Shown piece by piece: positions 26,414 to 40,830 of a stretch of DNA of 64,000 nucleotides. The notes under the pieces were generated by a model. The model did not search any database, was not told the DNA's origin, and worked only from the letters and a program-made list of their open reading frames with translations. Position 1 is the stretch's first letter. Each line of letters opens with the position of its first letter. Location: assembly GCA_008360975.2 (NCBI GenBank), contig CM039183.1, positions 39,919,850 through 39,983,849 of the forward strand. The letters run 5' to 3'. The translations under genes and the position numbers were made by a program. This DNA comes from Lichenostomus cassidix (taxonomy: Eukaryota > Chordata > Aves > Passeriformes > Meliphagidae).

Positions 26414-27963
26414 ATCAAATGCTATGCAGAAGCCTAGAGGATGACTATATTTCTGGCAATGTCACTGCCCTGTCAATACCTTTGACAAGTATGGAACACT
26501 TGACAAATAACAATTACTTAAGAAAGTTGGCAACTTGAAAGTTTTCCATTATCATAATTTCTGCATAGAAAATCATTAAAAAAACAAATCAGCAAAGATG
26601 GAAATAACAGTTTGGTTTTGCTGCAAACACTTTTATGACTGATTTGCTATAAGTCAAAGTACAAAACTACAGAGTGCTCATAACATCAGGCTACCACTCA
26701 TTATTCATCCTCAGCATCCATGGTCAGCATTAATATGAGACAGAGACACATGAGCTATTCTGCAAATAATTCACTTTGTGAACCATTCACTTGCATGAGA
26801 TCTTTTAAAAACCTACTACTACTAAGCTGATAGATTTAATCAACAGTCCCTGAAACAGTTACAACATTGCACCTTTGTATCACTGGAAAGTTATTTTCAA
26901 TATGGACAGTTACAATCAGGAGCTCTATTGTTAACTGAGCCAATATATACCTTCTTTTCAAACTTCATTTGGGAGCATTTGCAATGACTTACAAAAGTAA
27001 GCCAAAAATGGCATAAAACCATTCCTGAATTTCCAAAGCAAAGCAGTATTATTTATTGTGCAGCAGAGTCACCTACCAATAAAAGACTCCTTGAAATTAC
27101 AGTGGGGCAGCTTGGATAAGGACACACGGAAATCAAAAAGTGCTGTCAACAGTTCCACAACATTTAATTATCCACACATGGTATCAGATCATATACGGGA
27201 TCTAGCTGTGCACAAAATATTTTTTCAGCTGTACTGAAAGGAAAAGATTGCTTCCTAAATTGACTCCCATTTAGAAATATTAAAACATGTCAAAGTACAA
27301 AAAGATCATTAATTTGCTTTCATTTAGTGAAATCTCACAAAAGACTTCTTTGCCATCAGGAAAAAAGGTTTTTATTTTGTCCAAAGAATTTTTCAACTTT
27401 TATAAAATATCTGCATTTCTTTAATAGCATGAGGGAATAAATGTCTTCAATGACAAGTGACAATGTTTATAGTATTACAATTATAGGCAGACTATAATGG
27501 CAGCCACAAACGGTTCAAGGTACTGAATACTAGTTAGTCCTAAAGCTTTCTTCAGAATAAGATAGCAAGATTTGCTGATGATCTCTACAAGCATGTGTGC
27601 ATACATATAGAAAGTCTTACTTATTCATGTACCACACAACAGATGTGAATTCAAAGTCAAAAAGGGATAATTTACTCTTTCATCAACACTAATATACAGA
27701 AGAGTGACCATACCATCCAAGAAACCAATTATGAAATCAAACTGTTTTGAGGCAATAGTTGGTTTCTGATTCACGTTATGAATTTTGGAAATAAATTAAA
27801 CCAAGAGCAAATTTTTCTGAATTCTTTATCAAGCAAACTTGCAACAAATTGAAATACACTGTCAAATTTTAGCTTGCAAATTCAATGATCAATGTTGGTC
27901 TAGAAACAACCTTACAGTTTTGGAGCCTTATCAACTATTTGCTGTTTTCTAAACAGCAAATGA

Positions 27964-28022
27964 CCAAAATAAAAATTAAAAAAAAAAAAAAAAAAGGAAA
28001 GAAAAAAAAAGAAAAAGAAAAT
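27964..28022. repeat. A-rich low-complexity tract
   Basis: An 18-base A run (27978-27995) followed by GGAAAG and AAAAAG units. No retroposed gene is recognisable next to it. Confidence 0.9.
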
Positions 28023-28328
28023 AACCCTAATTACAGCTAAAAGGAAGACTTCACTAGTCTGTCTCTATTTTCATGTTGTCAAGGAAGTAGGGGTATAAGA
28101 ACAAATGGAGACGTTACAGATTTCAATAACTAAATTGAGTGATTTATATGCTTATATAACTAACCATAAAATTACCAATAGCTCACTCCTAACTGCCCTT
28201 AAGGCCACTTTGTGTGCCAGAATTAACAAATATTAATGCAGTGTACCCTCTTGTTTCTTTCTTTGTGATCTCTTTTTTCCCCTGAAAAAATTGAAAAAGT
28301 GTACTGCAATTGTCAGTTGTATTGCAAA

Positions 28329-28367
28329 TATACAACATAGAGTAGTATACAAGTATACAACATAGAG
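28329..28367 (+). repeat. 14-bp direct repeat
   Basis: TATACAACATAGAG occurs at 28329-28342 and again at 28354-28367, a 25-base spacing. Confidence 0.85.
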
Positions 28368-31300
28368 AACTGCAACAGTGTATTCTCATAAACCAATGAA
28401 AGATGCTTCATGAAAATACTAGATCCTTGCTACAATTTTAGGTGCTATTTCATCTTACTGAAATATTTTTCAAGACAGACAAGAAAAAGCACACAAAATG
28501 TGCAAATAATGTATTTTTGTCCAGTTTTTACTTTAAAACTATGAAAGCATTTTTTCTTGAGAGCTGAGGAAACATGTGTTAATAATTTGTCCAAAAAGAA
28601 AGAAAAGTCAGAAATTAGTAAACAAATGACACTCTAAAATGAAAACATCCACAAAACTCCAGCATGATTCAACCCTAATAGCTGTTTATAGCAACATGAT
28701 TTTTCTGTTTTTTCTTCATGTGTTTCCACTTAAAGCAATTTTTTGCTGTTGCAGGATTTGCATTTATAAGAAGAAAGACATTAAACTGCATTTAATGCAG
28801 AATAAACATATAATACCCAGAATAATGAAAAGGGAAAAAAAATGGCTACTTTACTGGTTTTTTATGGCTAAATTTCAATTTGCCATCTCTGACATAAATA
28901 TATTAATATAAACCACTAAGAATTGATAAATGCATTGGTATATGAGGAATACATGGAAGGCATTGAAATCATTACCAGTAGAATACATTTTTAAACAAAG
29001 GAGTTGTACTACTGGAAGTAGTGTCATTCTTAAGAAACAGTCAACAAAACAAAACTCTGCTCTAGTAAGAAGGTAACCAAAGTTATTCACTTCCATACTA
29101 AGCAAACATAATTCAAATCAACGTTTCCCCACAGCATTTTGGCATACAAATTTCTCTCAACTTCAAAGTTTGGAAAAATTCTGTGGTTTGGCAATAGAGC
29201 AGCAAAAGGGTGCAACTGTATACTGTATTGTGAAGTAAAACTGTATTCTTTCAGAAGAATGCAACTATACCAATAAATGTAAACAGTTTATTTATTTTTA
29301 AAGATATTAGAAGATGTGTAATCAGATATTCTGATCTTTCACTACTTTACCACAATCCAGCAACTATACCTTCCTCCATAGTTATAAACTGAGTTGTAAG
29401 CTCTGATTTTTTTCACTGAAAAATAAAAAAGCCAATTTACCAAAGTATGCCTAAAACTGAGACCGTGACCTGTGAGACTGTTTCATGTGGAGTTATTATG
29501 TATGCCATATCTTTTTTTTCTATAATGTCTCCTTCCCACATGAGTGGCTGTCACAAGGTTAGCCATGCTTAGCAGAGTTAAAGAACACATCTGTAAACAG
29601 AGAGCATTACTTTCATTCAAGCCGTAGTGTCTTCCTGAAACTGTCCCTCCCAGGAAACTCTTGGACCACCCATGATACATCCTATTGAGGAGCTATTTGT
29701 TATTGATGGACTCTCCCAAACTGCCAACATATTATGACCACCCATTGTGCGTTTGCTTGAGAAATGCAACTCAGGCCATTTGACAACGGTAAAAGTCTCC
29801 ATGAGTTGAGTTAAAGGACTAAAAGCTCAATAATTGAATAAAAGATCTAATAAACGAATAAATGGTACCTAAATAACCGACTTAAGAACAGCTTCCAATT
29901 CCATCTTCAAAAAGGATCTGTAAGCTAGAAGCCTAAATCACTTGAGTGTTTTTATATCCTGCCATTTAGTCCATAAGCCAACATCTGTAGCAGATACCTT
30001 ACACTCTTATGTATGAAAGCCTGGAAAAGTACAAAAAGTCCTGATTCATTAATATGGGCTGCATGTTTTTGCAATCTACTTATATTTCCAGACTCCAATA
30101 TCACTATTAATAAAGAACTACTGTTGTCTTGCGAGCATCTCTGTCATTAACATTGCTGTATGATCCAGCAACACTCCCACAGAATCTTATTCCAACTACT
30201 ATTTCTACAGAATATTGTTCCCATCGACTACTGTATGAATCTGTCACTTTGCCGTTCTCTTAGTTTTAACTGCAGCAGAATTTATTTTTACTTTCAAATC
30301 TTTCCAATTTTTAAATCTAGAAATTTGTAACTTAGAAGCATGGTGGAAATGAAAATTAAAGGATACACATTGGTCATGCTTTGAATATCGTCCATTAATG
30401 ACCTGTAACTTAAATTTAGCTCTTAGGAAGCCCTTCATTCTACATCTTGGCTATAACTCTGATGGGTCCCCTCATTTATTCGCCTTTTGAACTCTAAGGC
30501 CATATTTTGTGTCCATCAGGAACAACACAGCAAACATTTAACAAATCAAATCATGTCAGAAATAAAGGCAGACATAGCTAAGTTGAAAGGCACTTTGCCA
30601 TCTAATATATAATTTCCTACTAAATTAAGTGATTTTCAATACCGTTTTTTCATACTGTACTCATTGGCACCACTTCTTTGAAACTTCTTTGCACATTAAG
30701 ACTCCCAAAATAACTCAGTGGAACAGGAAATGTTTACAGAAGTGGGACCTTTAAAACTATGACAGTTTTTTACTTCTGCTGTAAGCACTGTGACAGGCTG
30801 GACAGCTGTAGTGACGTCAATCAAATGGATTTCAGATGTGATATCATACAGTTTGTTTACAAAAATCGTTATTGAAATAAATAAAAATCTCTTGCTTCTT
30901 TACAGTTTCCCACGTAGAGTAACAGGTTAACAAAAAGCCTTTTCCCCTTATAGCACAAGTCTTAACTATGTAATTTAACAAATCTATTAACATTTGTTTC
31001 CATTAACTTGCTCCTGGAGAACAGCCTCTTTTCCTTCAGAGTTCATCACAGCCTCTTTTGTTTGTATTTCCTTTTTGAAGAGGCCAGAAATGCTAGCTCA
31101 AGCTAATTGAATTACCTCTCCTTACATGCAAATGGGAGATGACTAATTTCACTGTACAAAACTCCATCACATTGGTCAATTTCAATATATTGGTTACATA
31201 TTAAGCGTATTTTCCTGGACTTTCAATAATGATTTGCCTTTTAAAATAACATATGTGAAAGAAGATTTCTGCCATTATAACACACCCCATGGTTACATAA

Positions 31301-34300
31301 TTTGCAACCTGACTTAGATAACAAGTAATTTTATTAATTCAACTTTGCTTCCTTTTCGTAAAGGTTTTGTTTTCTCTGGATGGTATTCATACTCTGTGGT
31401 TGAGAGATCTACAAATACAAATTGTGTATTTGTGCCTGGATGATGCAGCCTGGGACTCAAAATATATTTTGTTCAAGAATTATTCTATCCTATATCTATA
31501 TGCCTAAAGAAAAAAACGTTCATTTTATTTCTGGGTAATTCACCTTTTTCTGGAAAATATTTTTCAGATCATTGCAAATTCAAAAGACAAACAATGGTCT
31601 TAAATGTCATATTGCATATTTAAATATTTTCAAGAGAAAATTATATTCTGTTTAAAAATAATAAAGGCATATAATTCACACTTTAAGAAAAAGTGGAATC
31701 ATAATTATTTCATACAGACCTTTGTATCTTGAAATATTGCACTTAACTGTCATGAAGGACCTTGTTACTTATAAGATGCTTTAAAACTCTGTGTCCATAT
31801 TTAAAGTAAAAGTAACAGGAGCTCTTCAAGTCATGGGATAGCAATGCTTGCATAACACTTGGTAAGTCAGCGGGAAAACTAGCTAAACATGCCAGACTAG
31901 CAGCTTCCCAATGGAGAGTGTATCATATTCTGCAGTGCAAACAAAACATTTTGAAGTTGAGTCATTCATAGACAGAATTTGTTCCAGCCTTCAAATATAG
32001 AGCAAGCCTGAAGTTTGGCTAGAGAAGGCACTTGAAGTGAAAAACACTTCTCTCAGTAAGTATCATTGCTGCTTACATAAATTATTGATGGAAAAGCCTC
32101 AAAAGTTTCACTTCAGAGGAGATGCCAACATTTCAGGTGCTAGCTGGAGCTTATTCCAAACTTTCAGATCACGTCTAGATTACAAGCAAAACAAAAGGTA
32201 GACCAGGTTCATATTTCACACAAAAACCCCAGTATTCCGCAAGACAGTGAAGAATTCAGAAATCCTTATGAATTTTGTAATGAATCAGAGCTTGGGTATC
32301 CCTCATTAGGTACCTTTTTAATGTTAAGATAAGTACTACTAGATATTTCTCTAAAACTGCCTGTTGAAAAAAAAGATTTTTCTAAAACATCACCTTTTTT
32401 GTAACTATTATTTCTTAGCATGACAGGCATTTATAGGAACCTATTGTTATAACTGATGTATTCCTATAGATTTTTGGACTGCTTCTTAAGTAAAACCAAA
32501 AAAATTCTCAATTTTTTCTCAGATTTCATATTAAAACAGTCCTGAAAATAATAGGAAAGGAATTTAACTTCTCCTTAGAATCACGGGAGAAAATGTCATG
32601 ATACAATATTGTCCAGATACAATAAAATGATGCCATATATAGTGCGACTTTTAGTTTACAGTACATCTTCTTGGAAGTTCTCAAGATTTGTCTGATGGTT
32701 CTATGTGCACTACTCCTAAGGAATTCTGATAGAAATATGTACCCTTGAAAGGGTAGCATTTATGTCACACTCTTTGTATAAACCACAATCTTGCTTTATG
32801 CCTTTTCCTAGAATGATAGCTCTACAATTCCTGCTTCCCTTTTTCTTTATTATTATACTATTTATTATATTTGGCATCATACACTTATCTGAAAAATTCT
32901 TTAATATAGGAAGGTTGGCTAAAATCTGATAACTGGAATCAGATGTTGCTTTTCACTACTACAGGCTTCTCAGCCCCAGCATTCTGTCCAAATTCAAAGT
33001 AGGTAATTAAATTTCAATTATTCTACTCCACAAAGGCTCCTATAATACACTCATCAACCTATCTCAAACCTAGAATTTTAACTCTAAAAAGCCTAATCTC
33101 ATTTTGCAATGGCACATGTTATAATTCAGTGTGATCTATTTTCAACCAGTGAAGACCAAGTAGTGACTTTGCAGGCACACTGCTGAGACAGAGCTAATAA
33201 AGTCTAATGGACTCAAACTACCTACACATGATCAGCATTTGTACAAAGATTCTCATGCCTAAAATAAAAGGTTTCATGCTACATATAATTTTTCATTGCC
33301 TTCAGTATTCCAGACCATATAGAATTAGGTAAAAAAATGGTGTGGAAAGGCTTGCTTTCAAAACTTTTGAACTGCCACAGATATGCAGCAACAATTCTCC
33401 CTGTGGAGTCCATCACTTATCCTGGGAAATATGCTCTCAGCATATCAATAATTTTTATTTTAACATTTTTACTAGCAAAGAACATTTTTATATTGATAGT
33501 AGATCTACTTATTTTCACCTTGCCGGTGAAGTTTCTGAATACTAAAATATCCAGCAAATTTCAACATTCTGAAAGGTCCCTCTTTTATTTATATTTTTCC
33601 AAATGCTTAGAAGGAGAGAAAACACAAACTGATAAAAAACTCAAAGATGTGTGAAAACAGAACTGCATAATGAAAGACAGAGAAGAGGGAGGTTTCTTAA
33701 ATCTTTAGGTGATCTGTACAGTTTATGTCTGAGAAAGCCATACTTGACAGACTTGTGCTACAACTTGGGAAACTTCCTATCACGTAATTACAATGCAAGG
33801 TCTATTCCTAAGAAATTCTGTTGAATTTATGGCCATAAGTTCTGCGTATATACTGTGAGACTGTGGTTTATTCCGTCTTGACTGTAAGCAAGGGAAAAAA
33901 ATTATTTCTGCTGAATATACAAATTTATAATTTGAGATTTAAATCTATGAGCACTCTATCTGCTTTTGGCTACACTAATAAAAAGCCTTTGCCAGAAATT
34001 TATCTTGGCATAACAGTGAGAAACAAGACTCATATTTCACTAGTTAGTTTTTAAGACCTGTCTTAGTAAAAGTTGCACAACAAAGTAATTATATTTTCCA
34101 CTTGTTTCAAAAATTCATATTTAATTAAATTGCTAAATGTGAAAGTAAAGAAAAGAACTTATTTTAAATGTATTAATAAAACTGTTCTCTCTAATCAGGG
34201 TCAAATGTCTGTAGAAGTAAAAAAGCCAATTTTTTTTTAAAAGTTTTTCTCGCACTATCAGTTCAATGTAGAATTTCACAGTTTTCATACTTTATCAGAA

Positions 34301-35135
34301 AAGTGCTCCTTTCATTAGTTTTAAATGCATTATTAATTTTTCTAGGTATAATGGATATGGTACACATAGATGATAAATATATACACCCATTCAGACAAAC
34401 ATGGACAGAGTACAATTCCAGATATTGCTTTAGAATTTAGCCATCCATGCTGTTTCTCAAGGCCTCTGCATTACAGCAATTGTGCTTCCCTTGAACAAGT
34501 TAAATAATTTTCTAAATGGATGCCTGAGTTTCAGCTTGTTAATAAGCAAAAGGCCTCACTTTGTCCCAAAAATTCTAGATAAAAAACTTAGCCCTTTCTT
34601 TTTTAAGCATTTTTTATACAAAAATATTTTTTTCTCTTTGGAAACACAGAAGGTAGAGGCCTCAGGAGAGCAAAATCTATGGAGTCATGCCAACAGAAAA
34701 ATTGGCTTGGAAAATAATTTTTATCTTAAATAAAATTGTACTCAATAATCCATAATAATGAATAAATAGGTTTTAACACATTATTAGGATTCAGAAAAGA
34801 CCACTAAATGATAAGAAATGACATGTCTGCATTAGCTGCAAGAAAAGTTGAATAATCTGAAGATTATGAGACAGTGTCAATTCTTGGGAGCATTGGCTCT
34901 GAAACAGATTCAGAAACACAAAAGGAAAGAAATAAAAATCCTGTTTCCACTCGTAATCTTTTTGACGTGTCCTTGAAAGTAGTTTTGGAGCTGAAAACCC
35001 CTGGCATTTCAGTCTCATTAGAATTCAACTCACGGTGAGCACAGGAAATAGAATAAAACAGAATAATTATGCTGTGTTATGCCTAAGAAGCTGTGACCTA
35101 GTTTGAGGGGTCCATAGAGCAGCTATCTCAATTCT

Positions 35136-35160
35136 CTTGGTGGGTCTTACACCCACCAAG
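35136..35160. repeat. 10-bp perfect inverted repeat near the CR1 start
   Basis: CTTGGTGGGT and ACCCACCAAG flank a 5-base loop (CTTAC), about 55 bases before the recognisable start of the large CR1. Confidence 0.85.
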
Positions 35161-35215
35161 GAAGCAAGGTCAGATATGGACACACCTACAGCGTCACTCA
35201 GACATTGTGGCTTTA

Positions 35216-36185
35216 TGTCCAGGTGGTGGCCAGTAAAGAGAGCTGTCCCTCAGGGCTCCATCTTGGGACTGGTGGTCTATAATACCTTTGTCATTTAAAA
35301 GACAGTGGGTTAGAGTGCTACCACAGCAAGTCTGCAGGTCTGCAGATCTGAAGCTGAGTGGTGCCATCAACACTAGAGAAGGAAGGGATGCCATCCAGGG
35401 GAACCTGGGCAAACTTGAGAAAGGGGCCTGCAAGAACCTCATGAGGTTCAGTAAGTCCACATACAAGATGCTACACCTGGGTCAGAGCAATCCCAGCCAT
35501 AAGACTGCAAGAACTAATTGAGAGCAGCCCTGGAGATGAAGACTTGAGCATTCTTGTGGATGAGAAGCTGGACATGAGAGGAGAGTGTGTGCTCACAGCC
35601 CAGAAGGCCAGCCACATCCTTGGCTATGCATAAAAAGGATGGCCAGCAGGTCAAGGGATATGATTCTTCACCTTCACTCTGCCTTCATGAGACGTGACCT
35701 GGGATAACACATCCAGCTCTGGGGTCCTCAGAACAAGAAAGATGTGGACCTGTTGGAGTGTGTCCAAAAAATGATCAGAATGGAGCACCTCTCCTAAGAC
35801 AAGCTGAGAGAGTTGGGCTTGTTCATCCTGGAGAAAAGAAGGCTTCAGGAAGATCTTATTGTGGTCTTTCAGTACTCAAAGTGTTTTATAGAAAAGGAGA
35901 GTGACCTTTTACACAGGCAGATAGTGATAGGATATGGGGGGATAATTTTAAATTAGGAGATTTAGATTAGAGGTTTGGAAGAAATATTTAACTCAGAGAG
36001 TAATGAAGCAATGGCAAAGGTTGCCAAGGAAGGTTCTGGATGCCCCATCCCTGGAAGGGTTAAAAACCAAGTTGGATGGGCCCTGAGCAACCTGGTCTAG
36101 TGGGTGGTAACCCTGTCCATGGCAGGGTGATTGGAAATAGATGGAATTTAATGTCCGTACCACCCCAAGAAATTCTATAATTCAG
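35216..36185 (+). mobile_element. CR1 LINE, about 1 kb, sense, degraded ORF2 end
   Basis: This is the longest CR1 in the window. The plus strand starts with GTGGCCAGTAAAGAGAGCTG and CCTCAGGGCTCCATCTTGGG, a reverse-transcriptase core region. It continues through AGGTTCAGTAAGTCCACATA, a CTGGAGAAAAGAAGGCTTCA block, GCCCCATCCCTGGAAGGG, GAGCAACCTGGTCTAGTGGG and a final AAATTCTATAATTCA. Several frame breaks are present (ORF pieces only up to about 77 codons), and the segment after the CCTTTGTCATTTAAA motif appears to lack part of the RT core. It is a dead copy. The 12-kb-scale surroundings have no other CR1. Confidence 0.9.
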
Positions 36186-36415
36186 GTTAAAAATGACACA
36201 CATATTACATTGAAATTTTAAAAGAGTTTTCGTAATTGTCCTTTTTCTTTCTCCAGACCTAGCTTCTCTCTGCAGTGGACAGTGTTGGTCACTCATGACC
36301 TCCACAGAGAAGAAAAGGGCAGTGGCAGAGTCACTGGATTCTCTCCAGATGTTTGCAGAGAAGCTGAAATGAAGGCATTAAATATTGGAGTAAGTCTCAG
36401 ATTTGTGTTTTTTTC

Positions 36416-36448
36416 TGGTGTGGTATGATATGGTATGGCATGGTATAT
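36416..36448 (+). repeat. TGGTA-type short tandem repeat
   Basis: Imperfect repeats of TGGTATGRTA / TGGTATGGCA over about 33 bases. Located about 230 bases past the end of the large CR1. Confidence 0.8.
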
Positions 36449-38229
36449 TAGCAGGCAAGTTATCTATTTCTTTCAAGAAATGTTCTTACATGACTAAACA
36501 ACTAGCTGGATAGAATACAGCTACAGTTCTGTAAAAAAACGTGTCACAGTGTGTCTCAGCAACTACAATATTCCAAACAGATACATTGTGAATGATTTAT
36601 GAAAAAGCATAGATGAACCAATCCCTTCAGATTACAATATCAGCATTTTAATGCATGTATTACCATAATTTTTAAACCTTTCAAATACCACTCTTCAGAA
36701 GCACAGCAGCTGCGAACAGTGGTGACTACAGATGTTGAATATTTCTATGAGATAAGAAAAAGGAGCACAGGATCCCCTTATCAATATGTACTTTTCCTGC
36801 CTACTCCAGCACACATCAGAGGCCTGAAAGGAAAAAGGCATAGCAAAAGTCCCCCCAATTGCCAGATCAGCTCATAAGGAAAACTTGTTAGGGAGTGCAG
36901 AATCAAGCACTTCTGAGACTGCTGTACTTTATGCAGTGGACTGGAAGAAAAGAGACACAAAAAGCAGCTTTAAAGAATTTCGGCTTCCCACCTTTCCCCC
37001 ATTATGCTGAACACAATTCAGATACAGCCAGGAGCTGGGCCAAGATGTTTGGTGTGGCTATATCATAGTCCATCAGACAGCTGGAATCATTTTCTGTTGC
37101 TATTTTAATTTAAGACAGAAGTTGAGTCTGTTTTTCTTTTCATATTTAATCTGTTAGCTAAGACTTAGCTTTCCCTTTTCCAAAAGCTCATTTAGGATGC
37201 AGCTTATTCCACACTTCTTTTTGCCTGTATTTCATCTAAATACATTTTTAAGTGCTGAACTCTGATTTGTTATACATCCACTATACATTTGTATCATTAC
37301 TGCCAATTAATTTGGCTTTAAATTTCTCAAAGACTGTGTAAGAAGAGAGAATCTTCTTGGACTGCAAATGCTTGAATTTTAATTTAAGTGGAGGAAGAAG
37401 CCTTGTACCTGTTCTATGTGAAAAGCCCAGAAATTTTGGAACTGGAACTTTCGCCAGAATGGTTTCTAGTATCTGCAAATGTTCAACTGCATTCTATGAA
37501 TACTATCTGTTGAGCGAATTAAATGCAACTCTCTTCAAGAAAGAGAAATAAGATACCTTGACAGCCTTCCTAAAGGGCTACATAAGACAATTAAGTTGTA
37601 ATTCCTACTTCTCTATAAAAAACGTAGCTGAACAATCTTCTAATCATTAGTCCTTTAGTTCTTCCTGTTTGGCAAAGTTTCCTCATGTCACCTCCTCTGG
37701 ACAGAGATGGAGACTGTATTCAAAATGCACTGCACAGAATACTTTTCTACCTGCCCCTTCATGGAGCATGAAAAGCAGATGTTCACTTGCTTATCCCTTT
37801 CAATATTTTATTATTGGCTCCTACAAGACCGTTGTGTAGTGTGTGAAGGGAGCAAGTGAGTTTTATCTCATTTGGAAGCTTCTCTTTATGTCCTTTGAAA
37901 AGCTGGGGGTGGGTTTCTGAGGCATTGAACACACCAATTTTCAGAACTGTTAAGCCAAAAGCAACCTATGGTTCTTAGCAACTCTGAAAACCAGATCAGA
38001 GGCATCTCACTTCTCCTGTCTTTTTCAGAAAAAAGGCTTAACTAGAAGTGCAGAAACAATAAATCTTCAACTTACAGCTATCATCTCTTATGCAGGGCTT
38101 TTGCTCCCTTCCTCTAGGCACTCTCTTCATCTCTCCATCATCACTCCATACATATGTTCTTTCCCTCCAGTGCTTAGTTTCCACCATTCTATCTTCACTC
38201 TCTATCTGACAGTTCCCAAGAAGCTGTCA

Positions 38230-38276
38230 CTTCTCCCTATCTCTAGGGATAGGGAGAAGAGGATTATCCTAGGATA
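38230..38276. repeat. Clustered inverted repeats
   Basis: CTTCTCCCTATC (38230-38241) and its exact complement (38248-38259) flank a 6-base loop. A perfect 12-base palindrome, TATCCTAGGATA, follows at 38265-38276. Function unknown. Confidence 0.85.
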
Positions 38277-40799
38277 TTCCCTAGGAATTATGCCTATGAG
38301 TACAGTTAGTGCCCTTCCTTCCCACTCCCAGTCAACCCTCTCTCTTTTCAGTTCACAGGGAACCCTGTCTAGATTCTTTGTAAACAAAATTCACATTGAA
38401 GATCTGAGTAACTAATTGTTTCATACCAGCCCTTTCAACCTAGCAGTGCCATTCAATAAATTATCTACCCTTGTAAGAAGTACCATAAAGATTTTACGAC
38501 AACTGTGCTACGAATTGAGAAACTTGCCTCTGCAAGCATATTTATCTAAAATCATGTGGTATACAGCTGTTGTTAGCTGGCAACACACTTAAAATGGGTG
38601 GAGTATTCAAGAATTAAACTGAATTATATTGTCCTTTCTAGCTTATAGAAGGCTTTCTTTTTCTTTTAAAATATGCCATCCTTCTTCAGAGTTTTCATAT
38701 GTACTTGCAAGAATTTTTTGGTATAAACAATTTTTGCACTAAACATCAACTCACACTTTACTATATTGACACACAACATTATTGGAGTTTTTTAGAAACT
38801 GCAAAATAAACTATCTTCCTGCTATAAACAAAGACATACATGTGCAGTGGTGAACTCTTAATTTTGAATTCTCAGGGATTAGAATAAAATCAGTGGGACT
38901 ATTTGCTGTGTCACACTAGTAGGTTCTCCAGAAGCTCAACTACCTTTGCAGCAGGAGAGTGGAACAGCCCAAAGCTCTATGTTCTTTTCTGTCAAAGCAG
39001 TTTTTAAGGTGTCAAGGGCCAAGATCTGCAAACATAACCAGTGGCTTAAAGAAAGCAGCCACACAAGGCACTGTAGGAAACCAAGCCCACTTTAGGAATC
39101 TCCCAAAGGTGGGTAGAGTTAAAGATCCTTTTTTCCCCCCAAGCTACTTAGACTAGCACTTCTGTGCTTTGGCTCAATTTCTAAATTAATTTAACTGGAT
39201 TTGAAAGTTGAACAGTTATGCAATACTCTAAACCTGAAGACCATCTCAAGACTTTTAACATGTTGTAGGCTTGGATATTATACATTTGCAACAGTCATTG
39301 ATTGCTAATAACTTTTTTAAAAGCACCATATTATATAAAAATCCCCAAATATTTCATTCACTGTCGCAATTATTCATTTGCTTAACAATACTCCAGGTGC
39401 TGTAACCTTTTGAAGAAATCTTTTTACTCCAACTTCTCCCTCTCATAAGTCTCACAGTCTTAAAGAATAAGAAAAAGTACATACAACTTCCTTGGACTGC
39501 TTTACATGAATGTCTTGGTACAATTTATGAGTTGATCAAACTGGAACAGCCCATGAAAGATTAAGACAAATTGCATCAACTGCCATCCCAATTTTTTTGA
39601 TTAATACTATGATAATAAACCTGTACATTTGAGGATAAAAAAAGAAGGATATTGAACATGATGGTAAATAAATATAAAATAATAATAAAATTTAATCAGA
39701 CTGATACTTCAGTAATTTGGATAGAAAAAATAAAACTTCATGTTCATAAAATTTAAGAAATATCCACTCCACATCCTCATGCAATTCACAGATTACACAG
39801 ATGTGATTACACAGATTTAGCTAATACTTCAAGAAGACAAGGACACAAATACATTCAACCTCAGAAATCTCATGGATGAGGTCAGCAGCAGGCTCTTTTT
39901 TCTCTTTTAAATTCAAATGTCTTCTTTGTCTGGATGTTGGTAAAGGAAATATCATCTCGCCAGACACGATAATATCCCTTAATATATATTCTCTAAAATA
40001 GATTAAAATGCTATTAATGGTTTGGGTAAGATAAACATTTTTCCCTACATAAGTTTTGAATGATGAGTGAAAAACAGGAAGTGACGATAAGGAGCTAAAA
40101 CTGAGAAATCATCTTGTAAATGAAGATAAATGCAAAGTTTCTATCTATTCCCTTTCTTCATCTTTCATAGCAACCATTTAATAAATCATTGCAGAGTACC
40201 ACATGATGAAAGCAACTATGCTCCCTATTATACCCATCCAGAGTTTTTCCTTATTTTCTGGAAGAACACTTATGCAAGTGAGAGTTATAAGAATGGTTGG
40301 AATAAGCTACCTCATGGACAGACGCTGGGCAAGCAAGGACTGAACTGGAGCACTGCCAGAACACCTCACTTTTGGCTGGATCTTTCCACAGCAGAAAGCT
40401 TAGCTACAATGTCTGAATTTTGCTCTCCAGCCACTTTCTTTTTCACCCCTTTCTCCCTCCCCTGCCAGTGCTACCCTTTGAATGCAATGGGGCTTTGTGC
40501 AGTAGCTATTCAGAGCCCAGTATAACTCTTAACTGTATTCATTCAAACATTGGATGCAACAAGAATAGATTCAATTTTAAATTCGTAACTTGTGGTAGCA
40601 GTAGATATAAAAGTCTTCAAGTATCGGAAAATCTGACTGAATAATACAAAGTCTTTCAAGGCATGGGAATATTGTTTTCTGATTAATTTGTGGTTTTCTT
40701 CTTTTCCATTCTGCAAGTTTATCATTATATTGCTTAGGTACTTCTCCTAGTGCCTTTGAATGTAACTTCATGCTAAATTCTGTATTGGGAAGCCCAGAT

Positions 40800-40801
<2 letters not shown>

Positions 40802-40830
<29 letters not shown>
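40802..40830. repeat. 29-base poly(T) run
   Basis: Uninterrupted T on the plus strand, so A on the gene strand. It could be a poly(A) tail of an unrecognised minus-strand retro-insert or simple slippage; no parent sequence is recognised in the flanks. Confidence 0.95.

Noticed and set aside
40130..40525. 131-codon plus-strand open frame
   Set aside because: No domain or signal recognised; antisense to the WDR27 intron and isolated.
40802..40830. Poly(A) tail of a processed pseudogene
   Set aside because: No gene-like sequence was recognised next to the A run, and no target-site duplication could be seen.
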